Positions 54,307 through 64,000 of a stretch of DNA of 64,000 nucleotides are shown here, one piece after another (position 1 is the first letter of the stretch; each line of letters opens with the position of its first letter). The translations under genes were made by a program, and so were the position numbers. The notes beneath the pieces were generated by a model that saw nothing but the letters and a program-made list of their open reading frames with translations, was not told where the DNA came from and ran no database searches. Source of the stretch: Artemia franciscana (taxonomy: Eukaryota > Arthropoda > Branchiopoda > Anostraca > Artemiidae). The stretch is taken from contig NC_088867.1 in NCBI RefSeq assembly GCF_032884065.1, positions 27,136,232 to 27,200,231 on the forward strand, read 5' to 3'.

Positions 54307-56345
54307 CCAGCTTTGGGCTAATCGGAGTAGTTTTTCCAAGAAAATGTTTTAAGCTACTGTGTTAAAACATTAAATAAAAACATGAATTTTTCCGAGGGTG
54401 GGTGGGGGGTTCACACAAACAAAAAAACAACTAATAACGACAAAAATGTGCTTATATCCATTTTTGTTATGTTTTTACGAGTCAGAAAACATTTCGGGGG
54501 AGGGGAGGGGTTCAAACCCCAAAACCTAACCTGGATTTCAAAACCTAACCCAATTTCAAGAATGTAATTCGAATTAATAATTACAAATATTGATATGCTG
54601 GTACATTTTATTCTAGAAAAAAATTAAAAAGATACAAATAAGCACCCAAAAAAGGTAAATAAGTTCTATTCACAAAAAGAATGTTCCACTGATATTTATT
54701 TGAGCCTAATTGCCAGTTTTGAGCGCATTGATTTTTGGTTTCAGCGACTGTTTGGTTTTTACGACTGTAAGATTTTGGAAAACAAGATTTTAATTACAAC
54801 CATAACTAAAATAGCGCTGTTACTGGGCCTTTTATGCAAGGCTGTTACATCCAAGAAACAGCTGAATTGGGCTGTTACAACCGTTAAACGGAATGTTTCC
54901 GAAGACCATACGTCAGCAATTCTCTTTGCATTGATTGGTGCAAATATCTAAGAGCTATGTCGTTCATTAATATAAGGAAATGAAATCGTTAAAACTTTCC
55001 AGTTGTGAAACTTACTTACATCAAGCAACAACATAATAGATATTAACATGGATCAAAGTTTTGAATTAGAAATATCTTTTTATTGTGACTGTGCGATTTG
55101 TAAAGGCCATTACCACGACTTTAGCAATTCTTATGAGAGTAATGCAGCAAATTTAGAAACAGTGGAAAATGGAATAGACGAGGATAATTTGGAAGAAATG
55201 AGGCGAAGAATCCTGGATGAAATGGAGAGAAAATTACTTAGGGCAGGCTCATCAATTTCTGCAGTGGAAGAGAGTGACCAATATCACAAGAAACAATACA
55301 AACAAAGGACACCCTCTCCATTCCAAGGAAGGTATCGCAAACGAAGGTTGGATATGGCAGAAAAGGAAGAGGAAGATCGAAAGAAAAGGCACAGAAAAGA
55401 TGGATTTCCCAACAGGGATAGCTCACGGTCTTCAAGAAATAGGAGAGAAGACAGTTATGAGAGAAGAAGGAAATATGAGGCTCCAAAATCTTTCTGGAGG
55501 AGACCATAGGTTTTATAACAATTTTCTGTTTTAGATGCTGATATGCTTTTACAGGATTACAGTTTGGAAAATTCTCGATTTCTAGATATCAAAATTACTT
55601 TTTCCTTAGGCTAGTTTTAAATTTTTCGTAAGTTAGTTTTATATTATGATTGTTTTTCTTGAAGATGATCTTTTTGCCTCGAATTTGAATATATATATAT
55701 ATATATAGAGAGAAAAAGAACATCTTCCCATTTCGTTTTTGGCACAGAAAATGGTAATTTTAGCAAAACCGGGCGACAATGAGTGAAGGTGGCCCCTTCA
55801 TGAAACCCCTGTCGGCCGAGCAGATAATACTCGCTTCAAAGTAAGCGAGGGGGACTTGGGAGCTGGCTAAAACTACCATAATATGAGTGAATCTGCCCCT
55901 TCCTCAACCTTCAGTCTTTATGTTAAAAATCTTTATCTTCTTTAGAAATACGTCCATTCAAAATTAAACGGCCCTTCTGTTCGATCAATCTCCTAAAAGC
56001 ATTGTGACAAAAAAGAAAGATTGAGCAAGGGAGCAGTCCCCCTCATATATAGATTAATTTCTGCTTGTTTTAATTTTTAATACTGCTCCTTACTTTTAAG
56101 TAAAAAAACTTTTTTTTAATTTCTGACCCTTACTCATATCTTGCCAAAAAATCCCTTTTCATTCCCCTTGGAACGTTTTCCCCTATGAAAAACACCCCAC
56201 CCCACCCCAAAAAAAATGTATATTTCCCAATAACAAATAGTATAGCCTATATGAACAATGGGCAGATTACATATCTTACAGCCCTTTCCTCAGGGATTAC
56301 AGGGGTCAATCCCATCTCAAGAGGCATAGTTAAAGGACCTTTTAA
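54307..56345. repeat. Segmental duplication, copy B, left block
   Basis: Partner of 36108-38232. It continues past the point where copy A has a LINE (ttttaacta then acctccattggg), so it shows that site without the LINE. Confidence 0.85.
55048..55509 (+). CDS. Unknown 153-residue protein, Cys/His N-terminus and Arg/Ser/Glu-rich C-terminus
   Basis: Intact frame starting MDQSFELEISFYCDC. Residues 13-23 (CDCAICKGHYH) form a compact Cys/His cluster that could bind a metal. Residues ~38-65 are acidic and helix-prone (NGIDEDNLEEMRRRI); residues ~85-153 are rich in Arg, Lys, Glu and Ser with SR pairs, ending KSFWRRP. This layout fits a small nuclear or nucleic-acid-associated protein, but I do not recognise a family. 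The start has a favourable aacATGg context. A second copy at 36925-37388 differs by substitutions and a 2-nt frameshift. About 95 nt upstream, a conserved open stretch ends in a TAA in both copies (54818-54951, LCKAVTSKKQ...ALIGANI). The gene may belong to the duplicated unit rather than to a host locus. Confidence 0.5.
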   Translation: MDQSFELEISFYCDCAICKGHYHDFSNSYESNAANLETVENGIDEDNLEEMRRRILDEMERKLLRAGSSISAVEESDQYHKKQYKQRTPSPFQGRYRKRRLDMAEKEEEDRKKRHRKDGFPNRDSSRSSRNRREDSYERRRKYEAPKSFWRRP

Positions 56346-56477
56346 CTAACCTCCATTGGGAGTGTGGGAGGGACAGGAGACTTGAAAGAGTGCTAGAAAT
56401 TATACAGCTAAAAAAAAATATGGATTAGTTATGCACTGTTTTCATTTCAAGAGGGGGGAGGGGTAAACGTAAACTGA

Positions 56478-56633
56478 AGAAAAAACTCATCAGAAAACAA
56501 CGAGGGAAATAAGACACAGGAAACCTCAAAGATCTCGGGATATTGGGGATTGGGGGTTGAGACTGTCCAAACGCCTGGTTTCAAAGCCGATGCTGGCTGT
56601 ACTGATGACAAAGAACAAAAAGATAAACTTGCA
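56478..56633 (+). CDS. Possible plus-strand exon in copy B
   Basis: 52 open codons after a TGA, reading NNEGNKTQETSKISGYWGLG, VETVQTPGFKADAGCTDDKE, ending at a good donor, gca|gtaagaa, in phase 0. The overlapping 69-codon minus-strand frame (56447-56656) is the alternative reading; the charged, non-repetitive plus reading and the donor favour plus. The acceptor is unclear. Confidence 0.27.
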
Positions 56634-56639
56634 GTAAGA

Positions 56640-58799
56640 AAAAAAAGTGCTGACACCTACACAAAACCTTTGCTAATCCATCTTTAGTGAACAATGTAGG
56701 CTTCAAAAATACTGAAAAAATGACAATACAAAATTGACGAATCAAAAAAGCTAACAATGGAAGTCATGGAGAACAAAACTAACAAACATCGAATCAACCC
56801 AAAAGATACATAAATAGTAGTAATCCTTCTTGTTTTGTCAATAATAGAAGTTAAGATTACCAAAAATTTTTCTATTTGTCTTGTCAGACTTTCAACTTTT
56901 CGTTTACTAGCATATGTATCTAATTTACTTGTGCCAATTTAGCGATTAGAAAAACAACAACAAGTTATTCAGTGCTGAAGACTTTAGCGTATAGATCAAG
57001 GTATTGAGGACCCCTTCATATGTGGAATAATTTCCGTTCGTTTTCAGTTTTAATGTTGCTCCTTTCTTTAAAGGAGCTTTAAAGTTGCTCCTTTCTCATA
57101 ATTTTTTAAAAATTATGAAAAATATAAATAGCCTATTATTGAAATCAAAAATTATATTGCAATTGAGGTATCGGGTTGAATTGAACCTGCCTCCTCTTGT
57201 ATTCTAATTTATTATTTTCAATGCAATTAGTTTATACTTGGATTCGTCAAACGAAAAAATAGATGAATTTACAAGGAAATTAGAAAGGTTAATAAAAGGA
57301 CATAAAGGAGGTAAATGGTTCATCTCCCCTTAGGTTTTATGCTAACCTCACCACCCAAATATATACAATAATGTACAGAGATTGAAAAGGTTAACAAAAA
57401 ACAAAGAGGGGGTAATCCAAAACTAATGATTTATCCTGCGCCCCCTATCGGAAGAGGGGAAAAACATTTCGGCTGATTCCAGAGAAATTCTAATATGATA
57501 AAACAATGGTATACACATCCTTCTTATCAATGAGAATTGAGACACTGTAATTAGAATTAGAACTAAAACAATTAATTAAGTCATTAAATAACTAATAATT
57601 ATTAATTATCATTATTCTCAACATTAAATCCAGTTATACTCTTGTTGAATTGTTTCAACAATTGTGGTACAACACTAAGTCCTTGGTTATAATCACTGCG
57701 TCTCTGATAAAGTCCATTAAAGAATAAAGTCATTTTTTTTACTTATATGCCCACAAAATGCAGGCAGGATTAAATAGGCTACAACACAGTCTTTTGAAAG
57801 ACAAAATATTAGGATAGAGTCTCTCTCCATTTAACTGCATAGATCCATAGTTATGTTTAATAGACTTTAACTAGATATGTATGTAAAATCTATTTCTGAC
57901 TAAATTCCTTATATTCTTTTGCCTCTTACATTACCAAAAAACCCTCTTCCTTGTTATTTATTCCATTTACCTCATCAACCCCCTTTTTGTTCACTAGTTT
58001 AATTTCTTTTTAAATTCTGCGAGTTTTTTTTTTTATGTTTCCAATGTTTGTAACATGTCAACTTATCAATCTGTCTTATTCTTGATCAATATTACCATAT
58101 TTCTCTTTTTTATTGTCTTTGTTTTGTTTCTGAATTGTGAATTGGCTTATTTTGACTTAGGATAAGTCATTTTCTAAGATATAAATCTTATCTAAGTCAA
58201 CGCATACTAGGAGTGTCCATTCACAAAACTTTAGGGAGAGGGGAGTAAATATGTTTCTCCAAATCTAGGGGTTAATTTTGTTGTTTTTTCGACTGTCCTT
58301 ACCGCTCTCCCCCTCCCCGTCAATTTATATGTCTAACACAGATCCATCTTGAGGACTGAACAGCGGGATGGGGAAGTGTATCTGCGACAGAGGCAGTTTT
58401 CAGAAGTTTTCAGAAAAATACAAGGAAATTTGCAAGAATCTCCCCCCCCCCCCCCCATCTTGGAAAGTGAATCTCAAAAATAAATTTGTCCCAAAACTTC
58501 AGTATTGTTTTTGGGAGGAAGGGTCTTTCGATTAACCAGATTCAAAGAACAATTAGGGGAGAATAACAGGTCTAGATATATCCTGATAAAAGCAAATTTC
58601 AAAGTATTACATGTTAACCAAGACAAACCTAATTACCTTGACCTTGCTTGTTTACTATTAGACCTATAGTTTACTATACTGTGTAAGTGTTAAGCAATGA
58701 TTAAGCACTGTATACTTACTTTTTTGGCAGAATTAAATAAATAAAGTAATAGGAATGATAATAAAATATTATCGAAAGTAACATAAATAATATTTATAG

Positions 58800-58800
<1 letters not shown>
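56640..58800. other. No gene seen; one cctcgctcttt-family copy
   Basis: Unique to copy B. A relative of the gttcgttttaagttttaatg family lies at 57035-57070, with a small duplication gttgctcctttct nearby. A C15-16 run is at about 58441-58456. No coding frame is supported. Confidence 0.45.

Positions 58801-58802
<2 letters not shown>

Positions 58803-58876
<74 letters not shown>
58803..58876. repeat. (TA)n microsatellite
   Basis: About 37 TA units. Confidence 0.95.
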
Positions 58877-58877
<1 letters not shown>

Positions 58878-58991
58878 GATATGAATAAATAATATTATAA
58901 TAAATTAAAATAAAAGGTTTAATAAAAGAGTGTAAAATAATTAAAGATAAATAAAAAAGTAAAAACTACTCATAAAACCCCAAAAAATTAC

Positions 58992-59703
58992 CTCAGGCGA
59001 TATTTTGCTGAGCTTCATTGATGGCTTCATCATTCAAATATTCTTAGAGCCTTTTGGCAGTTTAATCCAATTATCAGTTTTTACACTCTTTACACTAGAT
59101 TTTTCATTCTCTACAATTTTCACAACTCTATCACCATCAACAATTACTGTGCCGAATTTCTATATAATGTTTTCTTCAGCCAAAATTGGACTTTATCCTT
59201 TGTCCTTTTGATGTTAGTTTTTTGGTCTTTTTCATGAGGCCCTTTATAAGGGATTTTTTTGTCATTTAAAATATGGATTTGCTCACTAGCACTGTACACA
59301 ACAGGATTTTGAACTTCTTTAGGACTACATTCAACTGATGGAGGCTAAGGGAGCGCCTGTTCAAAATGAGGTTCATTCACTGTTGTCAAAGTTTGTGACC
59401 AAGGTAAATGACCGTCCTTTTTATTGACATTTACCTTCTAACATTTGGTAGTTTGCATTTTCACATTGTTTGGTATAACCTGCACTGGTCAGCCAACACT
59501 ACTTGGAATCACAACTGGAAGATATTTGTGTGAAATCTACTCATGTGTTTGTGCTGGGAGCGTTGAGTCTGAGATGGATGAATGGTAGTTTGTGACATTG
59601 GACTTTGGTGTGAAGTCCCTACACTCAAAGTAACAGAGGCATGAGATGGTGGCGAAAACCCTGGAGACTGCATTGGGGCATATGAGCTCACTTGTTGCAT
59701 TAT
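58992..59703 (-). pseudogene. Ser/Pro/Gln-rich exon, broken (copy B)
   Basis: Same block as 47214-47935 with the same acceptor (cctttcag) and donor (ctgag|gtaatt). Open start IMQQVSSYAPMQSPGFSPPS, then the shared frameshift and shared TAG stops, plus private changes (for example another stop after SSVG). The first part up to the shared frameshift is almost unchanged between copies. Confidence 0.5.
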
Positions 59704-59989
59704 CTGAAAGGTCAAGTTAAACAGATCAAAACAAAAATAAAGAAAAAAAGAAAACAAAATTTCAAAAAAACAAAACAAACAATTACTTTCATTTGACGTT
59801 ACACTTTGATCTAGAATGATCTTCCTGAAGAAGTTATCCCTAAAATTTTTTTTTCTGTTTGCTCTTTCGAAAGAAGGTTCATTAGTCTACTAAAACCTTC
59901 ATAAAGGACTAGTGACAAATATTTAACAATACCTTGGACCACAAACTAAAAAAAATAACAATAAAAAAAATTTTATACTATACATACTA

Positions 59990-60815
59990 AAATCAACAAG
60001 AGCTAAGAGCTCATATGGCACTTGTGACGAGGCAAGAAGAGCTAAGAGCCAAGAGATCATATGGTATGAGATCTAACAAAATTCTATGAATCAATAGATA
60101 CATTTAAAAAGGAATAAGAGGCTTAATGCCGGTCAGGATTTAAAACAAAAGTTCTGAGTCACGATGTCCTTCTAAATATCAAAATTCATTAAGATCCGAT
60201 CACCCACTCGTAAGTTATAAATACCTAATTTTTCCTCTCCCTTTAGCCCCCTAAATAGTCGAATCTGGGAAAACGACTCTATCAAGTCAAATTTTGCAGC
60301 CCCCTGACACGCCTACCAATTTTCATCGTCCTAGCACGTCCAGAAGCACCAAACTCGCCAAACCACTGAACCCCTCCCCCCAACTCCTCCAAAGAGAGCG
60401 AATCCAGTACGACTTTTTCAATCACGCATAAAGGACATTTGTTTATTCTATCCACCAAGCTTCATCCCGATTCCTCCAATCCCAGTGTTTTCCCAAGATT
60501 TCCCCCTCCAACTCCCCCCAATGTCATCAGATCCGGTCGGGATTTAAAAAAAGAGCTCTGAGACACAATATCATTCCAAACATCAAATTTCACTAAGATC
60601 CCATCACCCGCTCATAAGTTAAAAATACTTCATTTTTTCTATTTTTTCCAAATTAACCGCCCCCCCCCCAGATGGTCAAATCTGGGAAACGACTATTTCT
60701 GATTTAATCTGGTCAGGTCCCTGATACGCTTGCCAAATTTCATCGTCCTAGCTTACCTGGAAGTGCCTAAAGTAGCAAAACCGGGACCGACAGACAGACT
60801 GACAATACCAAGTGC
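59990..60815 (+). mobile_element. Repeat family X insertion
   Basis: Copy A reads aaaatcaaaaagcacagg where copy B has ~830 bp between aaaatca and aaaagcacagg, so the insertion is defined against an empty site. The ends carry tatggcacttg near 60014 and caagtgccata near 60810, a terminal inverted repeat. Internally it holds the tandem-type units seen at 13524-14162. No protein domain is recognised, so it is probably non-autonomous. Confidence 0.7.
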
Positions 60816-61225
60816 CATAAAAAGCACAGGAGATATTTAACAGCATTAAAAGATAAACTGTGCAAAATATTTTTGCTGATATATGAGCTGGATATAGCGT
60901 ATTTCAGACTAAAATCAGCCGTATTTATTCAACAATAAAAACTGAAGTTAAAGGCTTTCAAAAAAAAAAAAACAATTTGTCAATGCTTATTTTAAAATCG
61001 TTTTATGGCTAACTTTTTAAGATTAAGAGTTTGAGTCAGTAAAACAGAAACAAACAATTCATAAGTTCTTAATTATGAAGCCAAAAAAGGACAGATATTA
61101 TGACTATTAATAGAAGTATTACAAAATACTTTTAACTGAAAGTTGCTAAAAAGTCATGAAATTTCTTATGCAAAAATCAGCCGTGTTTATTCGAAATTCG
61201 AAAAAAAAAAATTCAATTCAATATG

Positions 61226-64000
61226 TACAGAAAATTCAGAAAAGAATTCCAACAATCTTGCAATTTTTGGGAAATACACATATGGGGGAGAAGGGTACAC
61301 ACCCACGAAAACATTTAAGAGGGCAAATAAAAGAAATGGCAAGAAATTCCGATTTGATGATTACTATTTGATGTTGCTTCATTTCATATATAATCTTTTT
61401 AATGGTTGACTTGAATATATACAGCTTTATGTGACGCAAAATACAAATTCCATAGCCATTACTAAACAAAATCTTGTTTGATATATAGGATTGTATATAA
61501 ATAAACACATAAAATTACTCCAAGCAGCATTTTTGATATTGTCTCTTTCCCCTCCTCTAACAGTAATAGTTTTAAAGTCTATTCCGTCACTTGCATTTTA
61601 CTGAAAACTTTTTCAGTCGATGTTTTTCAAAACATCGACGAATAATAAACGAAAATCACTAGAATAATCATGATGAATGAAAAGAACTAATGAAAATCAA
61701 CTGAATATTTAATATATAAGAATATTAATCCCACAAAACTCAGCAATTCAAGATTTTTTTGATTTTTTCGTTTCATTTTTTTCCAAAATTATAATTATAA
61801 TCATAAGAAATGTATATAATATAATTTGTTTTCAAAACGCACGAATGAAGTAACAGGCTTTAGAACATTTGCATTTAGAGGAGGGGGAAGGGGGCAGTAG
61901 CTAAACTCCAGCTTGAATTAAATTTGCTCATTCTAAGTTTGACTTCAATATCCAATTTAGCTTTTACTCTTTTTAAGATTTACTAATTCATCATCTATAT
62001 CAGTATCTATAATATTTATGTTTGATATAATTATTTGTTTTAATTTCTGGTCATTTCAAGTTTAAATTACTATTGGACTTTACTTAAGCTGATCTTAAGT
62101 TTAATATGGCTCTTTGCTTTTAAAAACTTCTTCTTTTTACTACATTATTATCTGTTAATTTTTTGATTGCCAAAGTTTATTATTGGTTAATATAGTGAAT
62201 ATTTCTAAGTTATCATGTCTTTGGCTTAAAAATAAAAATTTTCTATTTTAATCTAGTAGGGCTAATTAGTGTATTTTTATTTATTTTAATAGCCCCATCA
62301 ACGTTCCCTGAACGGGGATGTTTAATATTTTTTAGTGTCTTTCAACAGAGAACTGAAAATTAAAGAGAATTAATTAATAAAAAAAACAAAAAAAAAACAA
62401 TTCATACAAAGAACCACTATTCGCACCTATTCATAAAATAATATAATTATTCAAAATTATCAGTTGTGGTGAAAGATAAATTTGTTTCATTTAGTTTTCA
62501 TTTTAAAGCCAACATGTTTTACTTTTAACACAAGTTAAACCATGGACAAACAGTAAATTTAAGAGCGCCATCTATTTTCAAACAAAGATAACTTTTTCAA
62601 GATTTGAAGCACAGAATAACAAAGTGGTGTCTTTCTTGCCGTTGATAGCATCGTGTCGTTTATTTGTAGCTTTCCGTTTTGGATATTTTGCAAGACAGCT
62701 TAAATCATTTGTACAACATATCCTCTTCAATGGGAGCTGTTTTGCCTTGTACGTAAAGTGCTGTTAAAAATTACGCCCATATTCCATTTTAGTTTTGTCT
62801 GACATCTACAATTTTTATTTATTAATAACGTGTTGGCCTGCTGTCGGTTATTCCATGGACATTGATAAGGTTTCAAGGTTGTGGGATTAATATTTGGCGA
62901 TGTTTGACAAAAAACGCCTTTCCATATCTCATTTGGATCTTTCTGCTCTGGATTTTTTTTTTTAAGATTAAAATGATTCTCTTGTAATACAATCTACGCT
63001 AACTGATATTTTTAGGGCAAGCCAAAGCTAGTGGAATATTATGTTGGTACGCTTTCAAAATCAGACAGACATACTTTGAAAACCAAGTATGGACTCTTGA
63101 ACATATAAGGCTAATCATGCTGTAAGCTTTACATAAAACACTGAAAATGGTCACTGTTGAAGATCAATGACCTTCCCTGAAAAATCAACATAAAAACATT
63201 CAAAGGAGAAAAAGAGATATCAAGGGGGGTCTGTTTAATGCTTAAAATCTTAAAACCTTTTTAATGGTTATGACAAGAGACATTTGTTGAAAATATATAT
63301 TGTTTTCAGCAATAGTATAATCAAGGCAAGGCCTGTAGCTTTGGGGGTTACAGGGGATAGTAGCTCAAATCTCATTTGTGATAATTTTCTTGTTCAAAGT
63401 TTGGCAAGAATAATTTCTAATTGTTAAGGTTTCACTTTTCGAATCTCTTCTTTTTCAACTTAGGAAATTAAAATGTAATTTGCAGCGATTACTTATTGCT
63501 GCAAATTAGTGCCTGTGAAACATTCTTTTTACGAGCTGTATTTAGTTCTTTTAGGTTTTATTTTTCAGTGCCTGTTTTTATTTAATGTTTTAGTTGTAGG
63601 TAGTCTAAAATATTGTCTTCGGAAAACTATTCTGATTAGCCCGAAATTATTCTAGTTTACTTATTTGAAGGGGTTGCCGAAGTCTGAAAGAACATTTTGC
63701 TGTATGAATTGTGAGTTGTGAATTTAAGAATGTGTCCTTGTGTGGAGTTGTAGGCTTAGGCTGAAGCCCTCTTCACCAAAATAAATGTGAAGGGAAGTAA
63801 TGGACTAGCAAAGCAGATGTATTGCGAGGCCACCCCCACCCTCTCTTCTTCAGCGTTACTGTTGCGCGTATAGTTACGACCCCATTAGGTTATTTATTTG
63901 AAGTTTTCTGGCCCTTAAATTTGTATGGTCGATGTAAGTGCCCCCCCCCCACTTAAAGCCAAAATTGAAAATACCTAGGGAGAAGTCGAATTAACAAGCA
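61226..64000. other. No supported gene
   Basis: AT-rich sequence. Frames at 61143-61508 overlap on both strands and lack domains. A gcgccatctat motif at about 62566, like an arthropod promoter element, is followed by less AT-rich sequence to 62930, but I could not define an exon. A C10 run is at about 63942. Confidence 0.4.

Larger units (their letters stand above)
58968..61225. repeat. Segmental duplication, copy B, right block
   Basis: Partner of 47188-48585, with family X inserted at about 59990-60815. Confidence 0.85.

Overview
The window is AT-rich eukaryotic DNA with few genes and many nested mobile elements. Non-LTR retrotransposons of several lineages, Penelope-like elements (PLEs), a Helitron with a three-hairpin 3' end, a tRNA-headed SINE and a degraded copy of a Cys-tailed protein family that I know as multicopy in arthropods point to an arthropod, possibly a crustacean. 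I cannot name the species. No bacterial features (operons, Shine-Dalgarno sites, CRISPR arrays) are present.

Layout. 0-5 kb: mostly non-coding DNA with a possible exon ending at 120, old interspersed repeats and a tRNA-derived SINE. 5.0-9.1 kb: a minus-strand LINE with gag-like ORF1, endonuclease and RNase H but no reverse transcriptase core, interrupted by a foldback insertion. 9.6-10.4 kb: diverged direct repeats. 10.5-11.4 kb: the 3' part of a PLE enclosed by perfect 72-bp inverted repeats. 11.6-15.6 kb: a unit with ~0.7-kb inverted arms around a pseudogene, itself split by a tandem repeat block. 18.3-19.5 kb: the one large intact gene, a BTB-BACK protein on the minus strand. 20.8-25.4 kb: a second large inverted-repeat unit with no recognisable gene. 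25.4-29.6 kb: remnants of an RTE-like and a CR1-like LINE. 33.6-34.0 kb: a likely two-exon gene for a small secreted protein (minus strand). 34.5-36.1 kb: repeats, including a perfect 35-bp hairpin.

36.1-61.2 kb is dominated by a segmental duplication. Copy A (36.1-48.6 kb) and copy B (54.3-61.2 kb) share left and right blocks. They carry a 153-codon gene of unknown function (intact in B, frameshifted in A) and a broken Ser/Pro/Gln-rich exon on the minus strand. Copy A also holds two head-to-head LINEs, a Helitron full of T-rich minisatellite and a PLE. Between A and B lie exon-like blocks, a poly(A)-tailed candidate retrocopy and diverged satellites. From 61.2 kb to the end I see no supported gene.

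The host genes supported best are the BTB-BACK gene, the small two-exon gene and the 153-codon ORF. Nearly all other coding potential is mobile-element coding in various states of decay. All family calls were made by eye from motifs.
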